The translations under genes and the position numbers were made by a program. Below the pieces are notes generated by a model. It made no database searches. It was not told the DNA's origin and worked only from the letters and a program-made list of their open reading frames with translations. A stretch of 64,000 bases of DNA, from assembly GCA_902826615.1 (NCBI GenBank), contig CADEFN010000006.1, positions 62,001 through 126,000 on the forward strand, in the 5' to 3' direction. This DNA comes from an uncultured Gemmatimonadota bacterium (GTDB taxonomy: Bacteria > Gemmatimonadota > Gemmatimonadetes > Gemmatimonadales > Gemmatimonadaceae). Below are positions 49,095 to 57,906 of this stretch, in pieces. Every line of letters starts with the position of its first letter. Positions within the stretch are counted from its first letter, which is position 1.

Positions 49095-50602
49095 CAGCGG
49101 GTGCTCCGTGAGGCGGCCAGATGCACGACAATCGCTTCGTGCAACGCGTCGATGTCGCGGGTGGGCAGCGTGAAGTGATTGGCCATCAGCGAGAAGAGGA
49201 GCGGCCGCCCGTCGGCGGTTTGCACATACCCGGAGAGCGAGCGCACCATGTTCAGCGTGCCGGTCTTGGCGTGAACGTTGGACGCCGCGGCGGTGCCACG
49301 CATCCGGTTGCGAATGGTCCCGTCTACTCCAGCAGTCGGCAGCGACTCGTAGAACACGGTGGCGTGTGGTCCCTTGCGCATGACGTCGAGCACGCGAATG
49401 ATGGTTTCGGGAGACACCACGTTGTAGCGCGACAGCCCACTGCCGTCGCGGACGCTGAATCCTGCCGGCGAGGCGCCCCATGCCAGCAGCTGGTCCCGAA
49501 TCACCCTCGCTCCGCTGTCGGCCGATCCTTCGCCGCCACGCGCTCGGCCTAACGACTTGAGCAGAATCTCCCCGATCTGGTTCTGTGAGGGTTTCTCGAA
49601 GGCGCGCAGCACCTCGCGCAGTGGTGGCGACACGAGAGAAAAGAGCGGCGTACCACCAGGCTCCCTGTGCGCGGCGGGAGGGGTCATGCGCTGCCCGATT
49701 CCGCCCCCCACCGTGATGCCGCGCTCGCGGAGCGCTTGTCGCAGTGCCTCGAGGAAGGCACGCGATTGGTCCTTGTAAGACAGAGAGAGCGAGGCCGAGT
49801 CTCCGGCCCCGATCTCGCCGTCAATGATGATGACACCGGCATCGGTGGAGTCGTATCGCGCCCTGAGGCGCCGCGTGCGCGCTCCCGGGGTGGCGGGGTT
49901 CGGCGCCACCGTACGGGCCAGCACCCGCGTGCGCGGGAAGGCGACGTTAGGCGACGTGGCAACACTCGGAGCGCTGCCCGGTGCGGGTCCGCCGCGAATC
50001 ACCAGATCGGTGAAGCCTTCGTTGAAGAAGAGTTCGTCGACGCCCGCCGAATAGGGAAAGTCCACATCATCCCAGGACCAACCAAAGCCGTACGATGCGT
50101 CGGGGAAGGTATCACCACCGGGGACAAGCTGGCCGCTGATGTGCCGTATCCCACGCGCTGCGAGTGAATCCGCCATGGCCAGCATCGGTTTCATGGCCTG
50201 GCCGGCCATCGCATCACTCAGGCTCGGGTCACCCATGCCCACGACGCGCAGATTGCCCTGCAGCGTACCGTTGGCCACCGAGCCGTCCGCATACACCGTG
50301 GTCGAAAAGCGGAAATCGGGGCCCAGCTGTGTGAGCGCCACCGCCCCGGTGAGCAACTTCTGGTTGGACGCGGGCATGAAGAGTTTGCCCGCGTTATGCG
50401 AGTAGAGCGTATCGCCGCGTTCGGGGTCGACGATGAGTACGCCCAGAAAGGCATGCTGATAGCGCGCGTCCCGCAGCAGCGAGTCTACGTGCTGGCGAAG
50501 GGAGGCACGGGCTGGCGAGTTCGCGGTCGTGGCGCGCGCACCGGCACAGGCCATGAGGAATGTCGCGGGCGCGTAGCGAAGGAGCGCACGAAGAAGTGTC
50601 AT
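49094..50602 (-). CDS. dacB: D-alanyl-D-alanine carboxypeptidase/endopeptidase (PBP4, S13)
   Basis: The 502-residue protein is read from ATG 50602. A lipoprotein signal (APATFLMAC, Cys19) anchors it. The three penicillin-binding motifs are present: SxxK in ASNQKLLTG, SxN in GSGLSRYN and KTG in HAKTGTLN. The large insertion between the first two motifs (about 180 residues) is the PBP4 hallmark. It would trim or open peptidoglycan cross-links in the periplasm. It is placed between mobB and moeA, coupled to moeA by a one-base overlap, an unusual setting for a cell-wall gene. Confidence 0.93.
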   Translation of the reverse strand: MTLLRALLRYAPATFLMACAGARATTANSPARASLRQHVDSLLRDARYQHAFLGVLIVDPERGDTLYSHNAGKLFMPASNQKLLTGAVALTQLGPDFRFSTTVYADGSVANGTLQGNLRVVGMGDPSLSDAMAGQAMKPMLAMADSLAARGIRHISGQLVPGGDTFPDASYGFGWSWDDVDFPYSAGVDELFFNEGFTDLVIRGGPAPGSAPSVATSPNVAFPRTRVLARTVAPNPATPGARTRRLRARYDSTDAGVIIIDGEIGAGDSASLSLSYKDQSRAFLEALRQALRERGITVGGGIGQRMTPPAAHREPGGTPLFSLVSPPLREVLRAFEKPSQNQIGEILLKSLGRARGGEGSADSGARVIRDQLLAWGASPAGFSVRDGSGLSRYNVVSPETIIRVLDVMRKGPHATVFYESLPTAGVDGTIRNRMRGTAAASNVHAKTGTLNMVRSLSGYVQTADGRPLLFSLMANHFTLPTRDIDALHEAIVVHLAASRSTR

Positions 50603-50634
50603 GGGCTGAAAGATTACGCGCGGTGCCGGGCGCG

Positions 50635-51180
50635 TCAGGTGGTGGGGCCAATCAAGTCGCGAATGGCGAGATCGGCCAGCTGGGATATCCAGTCGGCGTC
50701 GTCCATGCGAATGACCGGACAGGGGGCGCCAAAGAGCGGGTCGTCGGTGCAAATGGCCCGATACAGTCCGGCGTTGGGTGCCGCCGCATCAAAGAGTGGC
50801 GTCTCGTGCGCGGCGCGCCGGAACACCTCGACCCGCGGAAGCTGCGATTGCTTGAATCCTTCGCACAACACCAGGTCAGCGTCACTCATGTACGTGCGCA
50901 CGATGGTGACCGGATCCATCTCGCGTTCCTGACGCATGACCAGCGCGAACTTGTCCGGCGAGACCATGGCCACACGTTCGGCGCCCCCTTCGTGGTAGTG
51001 GCGGTAGGTGTCGGTGGCTTCGGGATCGATGCTGAACGTGTGGGTGCCATGTTTGATGGTCATCACCCGAAGGCCACGTGCGCCGAGTTCCGCGGCCAGC
51101 CGCACCAGTGTGGTCGTCTTGCCGCTATGCTTGCGGCCGACGATCGAGAGCAGGGGAGGGGTGTCTGTGGAGGGCGGCAT
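50635..51180 (-). CDS. mobB: Molybdopterin-guanine dinucleotide biosynthesis adapter protein MobB
   Basis: The protein has 181 residues. The P-loop is GRKHSGKTT (about residues 15-23), followed by the family blocks VMTIKHGTHTFSID, TDTYRHYHEGGAERVAMVS and DADLVLCEGFKQSQLPRVEVFR. It binds GTP and supports MobA in adding GMP to the cofactor. The mobB start lies 56 bases inside the mobA gene, so the two are tightly coupled. Confidence 0.93.
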   Translation of the reverse strand: MPPSTDTPPLLSIVGRKHSGKTTTLVRLAAELGARGLRVMTIKHGTHTFSIDPEATDTYRHYHEGGAERVAMVSPDKFALVMRQEREMDPVTIVRTYMSDADLVLCEGFKQSQLPRVEVFRRAAHETPLFDAAAPNAGLYRAICTDDPLFGAPCPVIRMDDADWISQLADLAIRDLIGPTT

Positions 51181-51775
51181 ACGACTCCGCCAGCGCGAGT
51201 TCCGCCGGCGTGTTCACATTCATGAAGAGGTGTGCGGGATCGCCGAAAGGTGCCACGTCGGCGGCCGGCAAGCGAGCCACCGTGATGTCGTCAAAGAATG
51301 AAATCACGCGCCGGTCGCCCTGGGCCAGTCGGCGTTCGATCGGTCCAAGGCAGGTGGCGCGATAAAAGGCGCACATCGGTTCGAGGCCGCGCCGGGAGTC
51401 GCTCTCCGGTACCGCGGCGTCTGCCGTGGCGCCTAACGTGATGAGTCGCTGGAGCAGACCGGCCGACACAAAAGGCATGTCCCAGGCCACCACCAGCACA
51501 TCGCTTTGTGCGTGGTGCAGCGCAGCATGCAGTCCACCGAGGCTCCCCTGCTGTTCGAGCACGTCCCGCTCTATCCGCACATCGGGCATCCACGCCGACG
51601 CGTCTGGCGCATTGGCAATGAGCAGCAGGGTGGGGCACACCGCACGCAGGGCATCGGCCACGCGGTCGATGATGCGTCGTCCTCCCACCACCTCGAGGCC
51701 CTTGGGACGTCCGTCATACCGCGACGCATTTCCACCGGCAAGGATCACCCCGGTGCAGCTGGTGGTCATCCCCAT
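51125..51775 (-). CDS. mobA: Molybdenum cofactor guanylyltransferase MobA
   Basis: The protein has 216 residues. The nucleotide-binding signature LAGGNASRYDGRPKGLE near the N-terminus is standard for MobA, and WDMPFVS carries the Mg-binding Asp. The later ALAESY segment completes the Rossmann fold. It transfers GMP from GTP to Mo-molybdopterin to give the bis-MGD form used by DMSO-reductase family enzymes. It overlaps fdhD by ten bases upstream and mobB by 56 bases downstream. Confidence 0.93.
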   Translation of the reverse strand: MGMTTSCTGVILAGGNASRYDGRPKGLEVVGGRRIIDRVADALRAVCPTLLLIANAPDASAWMPDVRIERDVLEQQGSLGGLHAALHHAQSDVLVVAWDMPFVSAGLLQRLITLGATADAAVPESDSRRGLEPMCAFYRATCLGPIERRLAQGDRRVISFFDDITVARLPAADVAPFGDPAHLFMNVNTPAELALAESYAALHRHPSPALDRRPQA

Positions 51776-52503
51776 CGTTGTGGTGACCCGCTGACGGCGC
51801 GCCCGATAAGCGTCATGCCCGCAGCCTGGGCAATCTGGACGGCAATGGTCGAAGGCACCGAGGGAGTAGCCACGCAGGCGATTCCTGCTCTCGCCGCTTT
51901 GTATCCCAGCTCACCCGAGATACGCCCCGTCACCAGAAGCACCAGCCCGTCCGGGGAACGTGCATCCTGGATGGCAGCACCCACCACCTTGTCCACCGCA
52001 TTGTGCCGGCCGATATCCTCGGCGTGATACAAGAGCGAGTGGCCATCGGTGAGTGCGGCGGCATGAATGCCTCCGGTCTCCTTGTAGCGCTCACCGCGTG
52101 CAAAGAGCTCCTTGAAGAGGGCACGCATGGTGGCGAGATCGATCTCCGGGCTCGGTGCCCCCGGCGCCCGGCGGGGTACGTCAGCCAGCGAGCCGAGGAA
52201 GGCCGTGACCGAACCGCACCCGGAGGCCAGGATGCGACGGCGCGGCTGAGCGTTCACCGCGTCCACGCGCGCCGGGGCCACATCGACCCAGAAGCCCAAC
52301 TCTTTTGTGCAGGGGCGCATCCGCTGCAGGTCCGGCAACCCGTCGATGTAGCCCTCGCCAAAGAGCCAACCGATCACGAGGTCGTCGAGTTTGTCGGGCG
52401 TACACATCCACGTCACCGCTGGCACGCCATTCACTTCCAGCCAGACCGGGCTCTCTTCGACGGCATCCAGCGATGCCGGGGGCGTAGGATCAGCGGGAGT
52501 CAC
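51766..52503 (-). CDS. fdhD: Formate dehydrogenase accessory sulfurtransferase FdhD
   Basis: The 245-residue protein shows FdhD blocks TPDKLDDLVIGWLFGEGYI, KETGGIHAAALTD, HAEDIGRHNAVDKVVG and LVTGRISGELGYKAARAGI. In the E. coli protein the mobile loop has C-x-x-C. Here it reads SGCGSV with a single Cys96, so the loop is of the one-Cys type. FdhD moves sulfur from a cysteine desulfurase to the Mo ligand of formate dehydrogenase or a related enzyme. No such enzyme is in this window. It precedes mobA with a ten-base overlap. Confidence 0.92.
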   Translation of the reverse strand: MTPADPTPPASLDAVEESPVWLEVNGVPAVTWMCTPDKLDDLVIGWLFGEGYIDGLPDLQRMRPCTKELGFWVDVAPARVDAVNAQPRRRILASGCGSVTAFLGSLADVPRRAPGAPSPEIDLATMRALFKELFARGERYKETGGIHAAALTDGHSLLYHAEDIGRHNAVDKVVGAAIQDARSPDGLVLLVTGRISGELGYKAARAGIACVATPSVPSTIAVQIAQAAGMTLIGRAVSGSPQRWG

Positions 52504-52526
52504 GCCCGAATGTTAGCGCCTCGCCC

Positions 52527-52949
52527 TCATCCACCGCGATAGATCGACGCCAGTGTGCGGTCTTCGGCCAGGCGCACTTCCACCACCTGTGCCGCCGTGC
52601 CCAGCGCCGCCTGCACCCGCCCGAAAATGAAGCGCGCCAGATTCTCTCCCGTCGGAATCAGCTTTCCGTCGGCAAATTCGGGGACATCGAGGTTGATGTT
52701 GCGATGATCGAAGCGCTGGTGCACCTCGCTCGCCAGGACCCGGTCGAGGAGGCCCAGGTCCACGATCATCCCGGTCGTGTCGTCGATCTCGCCCTCGACG
52801 GTTACGTCGCACACATACGTGTGACCGTGAAAATGCGGATGCGCGCAGGCCCCGAATACCTCGATGTTGCGCGCGTCACTCCACTCGGGGCGGCGGTAAC
52901 GATGCGCCGCCGCAAAGTTCACCTGCCGAACGAGCTGCGCTCGCGCCAC
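52527..52949 (-). CDS. queD: 6-carboxytetrahydropterin synthase (QueD/PTPS family)
   Basis: The 140-residue protein starts at GTG 52949. Zinc ligands are H16 (FAAAHRY), H41 and H43 (HFHGHTY). The catalytic Cys35 sits in FGACAHPH. The blocks MIVDLGLLDRVL, FDHRNIN and PTGENLARFI complete the family. In QueD this enzyme makes carboxytetrahydropterin for queuosine from dihydroneopterin triphosphate. The mammalian-type PTPS reaction is a possible alternative. The stop of the upstream gene touches the GTG directly (TAGGTG), so the two are coupled. Confidence 0.9.
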   Translation of the reverse strand: MARAQLVRQVNFAAAHRYRRPEWSDARNIEVFGACAHPHFHGHTYVCDVTVEGEIDDTTGMIVDLGLLDRVLASEVHQRFDHRNINLDVPEFADGKLIPTGENLARFIFGRVQAALGTAAQVVEVRLAEDRTLASIYRGG

Positions 52950-53639
52950 CTAACGACCCCAGGTCTTCGTCATGCCGATGGAAATCGCGAGATTGCGTTT
53001 CCAGTAGGCGCGCTCCGAGCCGGGCGGCAGCACGGGGTCGTCGGCGCCGGTTTTCACGAAGTAGAGCTCGGGGTACCGAATTCGGTAGAAGTAGTTGGTC
53101 GCCTCGATGCGGGTGTGCCAGCGACCACCTGTGCCGAGCTTGATGCCCGGCCGCACCGTGAAGAGGAAGGGAAAACCGAACCGGTATCCCCCCGTATCGG
53201 GTTTGGCGAAGCCGCTTCCGATGCCGCCACCGGCGCCAATGAAGGGCACGAGACCGCGATAACTCTTGAAGCCCGTGAGGTTGAGCGAAAAGCCGACGTC
53301 GGTGAGCAGAAAGGGCGCGAGTTTGTCCGCGTCGACGACGCGATCGACCACCTGGGCGCGGGGATCAAGAATGGTGCGGTTGGAGACGACACCGGCCATG
53401 CGCGCCGTGAAGTACGCGGGTCCACCGAGCCGCAGCTCATAGTGAGCGCCGAACATCGGTCCGTCGCGCGGGGCCACCTTTGCCGGATCGACGGCTGCGT
53501 TGAACTGGCCGCCAAAGAACGTGAGTTCCTGCCGGTGCTCGAGATCGCGATACGGCGAGCGCTGCGGATCGTGGCCCACCTGCGCCACGGCCACCGACGG
53601 GAAGAGCAGGAGAAACCAGACAGACAAGGGACGGGGCAT
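52950..53639 (-). CDS. Putative outer membrane beta-barrel protein
   Basis: The 229-residue protein is read from ATG 53639 (signal peptide SVWFLLLFPSVAVAQ). A longer start at GTG 53651 is possible. Alternating short strands such as AHYELRLGGPAYFTARMAG, FSLNLTGFKSYRGLVPFIGAGGGIG and RFGFPFLFTVRPGIKLGTGGRWH with aromatic girdles suggest an eight-stranded barrel. No family name can be given. It is coupled to queD and may simply share its transcript. The stop TAG lies in CGTTAGGT. Confidence 0.75.
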   Translation of the reverse strand: MPRPLSVWFLLLFPSVAVAQVGHDPQRSPYRDLEHRQELTFFGGQFNAAVDPAKVAPRDGPMFGAHYELRLGGPAYFTARMAGVVSNRTILDPRAQVVDRVVDADKLAPFLLTDVGFSLNLTGFKSYRGLVPFIGAGGGIGSGFAKPDTGGYRFGFPFLFTVRPGIKLGTGGRWHTRIEATNYFYRIRYPELYFVKTGADDPVLPPGSERAYWKRNLAISIGMTKTWGR

Positions 53640-53652
53640 GGACACGTTCACG

Positions 53653-55191
53653 TTAGGCGCGGAGGCGCAGGTCGGCGCCGGTCATCTCGGCAGGTTGTTC
53701 GATGCCGAGCATGGAGAGGACCGTTGGGCCCACGTCACACAAGGCCCCGCCGGAGCGCATCGGGCGATCACCGTCGGGATCAAGCAGCACAAAGGGCACG
53801 GGGTTGGTGGTGTGGGCCGTGTGAGGCCCGCCGGTCTCGGGGTCGATCATCACTTCGCAGTTGCCATGGTCGGCCGTGATCATCAACCGCGCACCGGCCG
53901 CCTCGGCCGCCTTCACCACGCGGGTCAGGCACTCGTCGACACACTCCAGCGCCTGCAGCACCGCCGGTATCGAACCCGTGTGGCCCACCATGTCGGCGTT
54001 GGCATAGTTACACAGCGTAAAGTCATATGATCCGGAGCGGATGCCCTCAACCAACACGTCGGTGACTCCCGCCGCCGACATCGTCGGTTGCAGGTCATAC
54101 GTGGCCACCTTCGGGCTCGCCACCAGCTTTCGCTCTTCGCCGGCGAAGGGTGTCTCGATTCCGCCGTTGAAGAAGTAGGTCACATGCGGATACTTCTCGG
54201 TTTCCGCGGTGCGCAACATCGTCATCCCGTGCTCCGACACCACCTCCGCCACGATGCGCGCCATCGAGAAGGGCGCAAAGGCGACAGGGTACGAGAAGCG
54301 CTCGTCGTACGACGTCATCGTCGCCAGGGTCACCGCGGGCCGGTCGGCAATGCTGAACCCGTCAAACGACGGGTCCATCAGCGCCCGCACGATCTGCCGC
54401 ATCCGATCGGAGCGATAGTTGAAGGTGATGACGGCGTCACCACTCCGCATGGGCGCCACCGGCACGCCAGCCTTGGTCACGACCATCGGCGGAATGAACT
54501 CGTCGGTCACTCCGGCGTCGTACGACGCCTTGATGGCGGCCAGTGGATCCTCGGTCGACGGGCCCTGGCCCATGATAGACGCGTCGTACCACTTCTTGAC
54601 GCGCTCCCAGCGGTTGTCGCGGTCCATGCCGAAGTACCGGCCACCTAACGAGCCGATCACCACGCGCCCCGCCGCATGGCGCCGCACGGCCTGCATGTAC
54701 CCCAGGCCCGAGGTCGGGAGGGTATCACGTCCGTCGATGAGAGCGTGGATGGCGATACGCGGCACCCCGCGGGCATGCGCCAGGTCGATCAGGGCAAAGA
54801 GGTGCCGGTCGAGGGCATGCACCCCACCGTCTCCCATGAGCCCCATGATGTGCAGCGTGCCGCCGTTCCCTTTGACCTGGTCACAGGCGTCGACGAACGC
54901 CGGCTTGCTGAAAAACGACCGGTCTTCGATCGACTCATCGATGCGGACCAGATCCTGCTTGACCACGCGGCCAGCACCAAGATTCAGGTGCCCCACCTCG
55001 CTGTTTCCCATCTGACCCGCCGGGAGCCCCACGGCGCGTCCCGACGCCTCGAGGAGGGTGCGGGGGGCCCGCGCCCAGAGCGACTTCCACGTCGGCATGG
55101 ATGCCATCGACACCGCATTGCCTTCGGTCGCCTCGCGATGACCAAAACCGTCGACGACAACCAGTACAACGGGGCGGCGCTTCTCCGGCAT
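53653..55191 (-). CDS. gpmI: 2,3-bisphosphoglycerate-independent phosphoglycerate mutase
   Basis: The 512-residue protein is a full-length GpmI. Mn ligand D14 (VVVDGFG) and catalytic Ser64 (GQMGNSEVGHLN) are in the right place. Other blocks are SDGGVH-like GDGGVHALDRHL, ALIDGRDTLPTSG, FNYRSDRMRQI and the C-terminal ITADHGNCEVMID with further metal ligands. It interconverts 3- and 2-phosphoglycerate in glycolysis and gluconeogenesis. It heads the long minus-strand run with Moco genes. The stop TAA lies in GCCTAACG, the recurrent word in reverse. Confidence 0.97.
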   Translation of the reverse strand: MPEKRRPVVLVVVDGFGHREATEGNAVSMASMPTWKSLWARAPRTLLEASGRAVGLPAGQMGNSEVGHLNLGAGRVVKQDLVRIDESIEDRSFFSKPAFVDACDQVKGNGGTLHIMGLMGDGGVHALDRHLFALIDLAHARGVPRIAIHALIDGRDTLPTSGLGYMQAVRRHAAGRVVIGSLGGRYFGMDRDNRWERVKKWYDASIMGQGPSTEDPLAAIKASYDAGVTDEFIPPMVVTKAGVPVAPMRSGDAVITFNYRSDRMRQIVRALMDPSFDGFSIADRPAVTLATMTSYDERFSYPVAFAPFSMARIVAEVVSEHGMTMLRTAETEKYPHVTYFFNGGIETPFAGEERKLVASPKVATYDLQPTMSAAGVTDVLVEGIRSGSYDFTLCNYANADMVGHTGSIPAVLQALECVDECLTRVVKAAEAAGARLMITADHGNCEVMIDPETGGPHTAHTTNPVPFVLLDPDGDRPMRSGGALCDVGPTVLSMLGIEQPAEMTGADLRLRA

Positions 55192-55517
55192 CTATCAGGG
55201 GGGTGAGCGGAAGGGTGGCAATGTAACCACGCAGCGGCTCAGGTCGACGGAGCAGGGGTGACGTTCCTCCGCCGTGCCTGGAGGCGACCAGGAGCGCCAG
55301 GTGCCGGTCTTGCGGGAAACGGTGTGGCGCCAGGAGGATTCCCCAGCGTTCGCCGGGTCTCTGGGAGGAACGACTCGCAGCAGTTACATTGCCTCCCCTT
55401 GCGCCAAGCCGCCCCAATCCGTGTTTTCCCGGAAGGGCTCGCCAGTGACCAGCCCCACAGCCCGGGCGTCGTCGTTCGGTCATCTTTCCCGACACTGTTT
55501 TCGCCGCCACCCTGCGG
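55192..55517. other. Intergenic region between divergent gpmI and M15 peptidase genes
   Basis: About 325 bases without a convincing gene. Promoters for both gpmI and the plus-strand run are expected here, but I see no clear -35/-10 pair, terminator or long palindrome. Confidence 0.5.
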
Positions 55518-56417
55518 ATGCTCCCGAATCGCCTTCTCCTCCCCCGACTCCTCCTCCTCACGTCCGCGGCTCTGGCCTCGGACGTGTCGGCGCAGGCACG
55601 AGTCGAGATGGGTGGCGGAGCCTCGGCCGATTCGACGTCAGCAGTCGACTCCCTGCGCGGCAAAAGCGGGAAGCTTTTCGCCAGGCTGGTTGGTGCGCGC
55701 CGCGACGGACCACTGCGCATTCTCCAGGAGCTCTTTGGCGACACCGCCACCCGCCGGCCGGGGATCTATCGTGCCGACAGGGGGAGCCGGTCGTTCGCTC
55801 TCATCACGATGCTTCCCTTTCAGGCCAAGGTGGCAGGACGCATCGGGAGCTATCGGGTGGGCAATTGGCCTCGCGAACGATCGGGCAACAGCGATCTTCC
55901 CGAAGGCTTCATCGAGATTACGCCGAACAATCTGGACACACAGGTGTCCCAGCATTTCCGGTTGCGCGACTTCCTCACGCACGACCAGGCCGATGTCTGG
56001 CCCAAGTATCTCGTACTCAAGGAATCCCTTGTCGACAAACTGGAACTCGTGATCGCCGATCTGCAGGGGCGCGGCATTCGCGTGAAGCGAATGGCCGTTC
56101 TCTCGGGCTTCCGCACCCCGCAATACAATGCGCCGGGAGTTCGGGCTGGCGGTCGGGCGAGCGATAGCCGGCACCAGTACGGCGATGCGGCTGACATCTT
56201 TGTCGACAACGATGGCAACGGGATGATGGACGACCTCAATCACGACGGTCGTGTGAATCAGGGCGACGCCAGAGTCATCCTCGAGTCAGTCGAGCGGGTC
56301 GAAAAACAGTATCCGGCTCTGGTTGGTGGTGCCGGGTTGTATCGGGCGACGGGAAACCACGCCGGATTTGTACACGTGGACGTGCGTGGCTCACGAGCCC
56401 GCTGGGGTACGAGTTGA
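55518..56417 (+). CDS. Secreted M15-type (DUF882/YcbK-like) peptidase with inserted calcium loops, copy 1
   Basis: The protein has 299 residues. The signal peptide is RLLLPRLLLLTSAALASDVSA. The catalytic core has the metal motif SRHQYGDAADI (His and Asp ligands) and the third ligand in HVDVRG. An SGFRTPQYN block precedes them as in D-Ala-D-Ala peptidases of the M15A/DUF882 kind. Between the first and last ligands lie dockerin-like loops (DNDGNGMMDD and NHDGRVNQGD) that should bind calcium. It probably cuts peptidoglycan peptides. The next gene is a paralogue, and its start codon overlaps this stop. Confidence 0.87.
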   Translation: MLPNRLLLPRLLLLTSAALASDVSAQARVEMGGGASADSTSAVDSLRGKSGKLFARLVGARRDGPLRILQELFGDTATRRPGIYRADRGSRSFALITMLPFQAKVAGRIGSYRVGNWPRERSGNSDLPEGFIEITPNNLDTQVSQHFRLRDFLTHDQADVWPKYLVLKESLVDKLELVIADLQGRGIRVKRMAVLSGFRTPQYNAPGVRAGGRASDSRHQYGDAADIFVDNDGNGMMDDLNHDGRVNQGDARVILESVERVEKQYPALVGGAGLYRATGNHAGFVHVDVRGSRARWGTS

Positions 56418-57394
56418 GCCGCTCCCGGCTTGGTCCGGCCATGGTGTTTGGGGCGCTGGCCATTGCCTCCGTCACCGTGCTGTCTCGAGCAGACGCGGCA
56501 CTTGGCCCCGCCCGCAGCACCGCGCTGCTCCGTCGTCCCGTGCCCGTGGCGAAGCCAGCTTCATCGGCCCATGGCAGCAGCCGCGCGGTTCGCATGTTGA
56601 CTGCGCTTCCGTCTCAAGAAGTGGAGCTTCCCCTCGAACTGGGCGGCTCACCGGAAGGAATGGCCTACGAGTGGGTCCCGGTCGGTTCCATGGCGCCCGC
56701 CTCGGCACCACGGCCGCTCGCGGGAGCGCTCTTTGCCCCTTCGCTGCCGGGTTTCTACCGCCTTGCCCTGAGTCGTGACGGCGACCGGCGGGTGCTCGAC
56801 AGCCTCACACTCGGCGTGATGAAGCCGCTGACAGAAAAGCGGGGTTCGTCGATCAACGGGTATCGCATCGGGTTTTTCCGTGGTGAGCGCCGCGGTACTT
56901 CTGGCAACGCTCCTGAGGGACTGCTCGAGGTCCGCGAGGCCGAGGCAGAACTCCCCGTATCTGAACATCTGGTACTCGCCGACTTCCTGACGCACGACAA
57001 CCAGACCACCTGGCCGCGGTATGTGGCGGTCGATCCGAGGTTGCTGGACAAACTCGAACTGGTCTTCGAAGAGATTGTGCGATGGCGGGGCAGCAAGGAG
57101 GGAAGCGAGGTCGACGTCGATGTGCACTCCGGATTCCGCACTCCGCTGCACAACCAGCGCGTGCCTCGTGCGGCCGGCGATAGCCGTCACCAGTATGGGG
57201 ACGCTGCCGATATCGCGGTCGACGCCAATGGCGACGGCAAGGTGACCTGGGTTGACGTCGCGCTGATTGGCCGCGCGGTCGAGGCCGTCGAAAAGCGATA
57301 TCCCGAACTCTCCGGTGGCCTGGGGCTGTACAACCGTGGCGCGCCATACGCGCACGTCGACGTGCGCGGCAAACGTGTTCGCTGGCGCGGCTGA
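56414..57394 (+). CDS. Secreted M15-type peptidase, copy 2 (tandem paralogue)
   Basis: The 326-residue protein is read from TTG 56414, which overlaps the upstream stop (TTGA). ATG 56441 is a shorter option. A hydrophobic N-terminus (MVFGALAIASVTVLS) would export it. An added domain (about 50-130) precedes the same catalytic layout as copy 1: VHSGFRTPLHN, SRHQYGDAADI and HVDVRGKRV. One dockerin-like loop (DANGDGKVTWVD) is inserted at the same point as in copy 1. The two genes are an old tandem duplication, alike in the catalytic half but different in front. Confidence 0.85.
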   Translation: MSRSRLGPAMVFGALAIASVTVLSRADAALGPARSTALLRRPVPVAKPASSAHGSSRAVRMLTALPSQEVELPLELGGSPEGMAYEWVPVGSMAPASAPRPLAGALFAPSLPGFYRLALSRDGDRRVLDSLTLGVMKPLTEKRGSSINGYRIGFFRGERRGTSGNAPEGLLEVREAEAELPVSEHLVLADFLTHDNQTTWPRYVAVDPRLLDKLELVFEEIVRWRGSKEGSEVDVDVHSGFRTPLHNQRVPRAAGDSRHQYGDAADIAVDANGDGKVTWVDVALIGRAVEAVEKRYPELSGGLGLYNRGAPYAHVDVRGKRVRWRG

Positions 57395-57461
57395 AACACC
57401 TCCGGGTGAAAACCTGTAGTTGGTTTGTCGCCCGTCGTTCGCCCTCTGTCCCGACACTCCC

Positions 57462-57845
57462 GTGCCCCTCTCTCCGCATCTCCGCGATCGTATTCTCCGT
57501 CAGCTTGATTCGCTCGGAGACGAGAAGGGGTACCAGGTACTCGACTACATCGAGTTCATCTCCAGCAAGTACGCCCCGGCTCCGTCGGCGGAAACCAGCA
57601 TCTTCACGCGGTTCACCGAAGGGGTCGAAGACACACTTCGCGCGGGCAAGGTTTCGGCGACCGCGATTTCCGAGACGATGGGGCTACTAAACCGCGCCGT
57701 TGGTGTATTGAATGGCGTCGCCGCTGCGGGAAAGTCTGTAGCGAGCGACATCGTGTCGGTGGCAACATCGCCCGCAAAGGCCCCCGCCGAGGGCGAGGCT
57801 CCCGCAGCGACGAACCCGCCGTCACAAAACCCGCCGAGCGCGTAA
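57462..57845 (+). CDS. Small conserved-looking hypothetical protein
   Basis: The 127-residue protein is read from GTG 57462. The first third is helical with alternating charges (RDRILRQLDSLGDEKGYQVLDYIEFISSKY). The middle is an amphipathic Gly/Ala stretch (TMGLLNRAVGVLNGVAAAGK) and the tail is Ala/Pro-rich. No family is recognised. It sits between the M15 pair and the DUF1232 gene, all on the plus strand. An upstream in-frame start would add a Cys/Pro-rich N-terminus and is less likely. Confidence 0.6.
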   Translation: MPLSPHLRDRILRQLDSLGDEKGYQVLDYIEFISSKYAPAPSAETSIFTRFTEGVEDTLRAGKVSATAISETMGLLNRAVGVLNGVAAAGKSVASDIVSVATSPAKAPAEGEAPAATNPPSQNPPSA

Positions 57846-57906
57846 CAGGCGTCGCGAGGCTCCGGACCGATCACGCAGCACGATCACGTTCTCAGCCCCT
57901 GGTGCC

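Noticed and set aside
52704-53879. 391-residue plus-strand open frame
   Set aside because: It runs across three minus-strand genes (queD, barrel protein, gpmI) without any domain signature.
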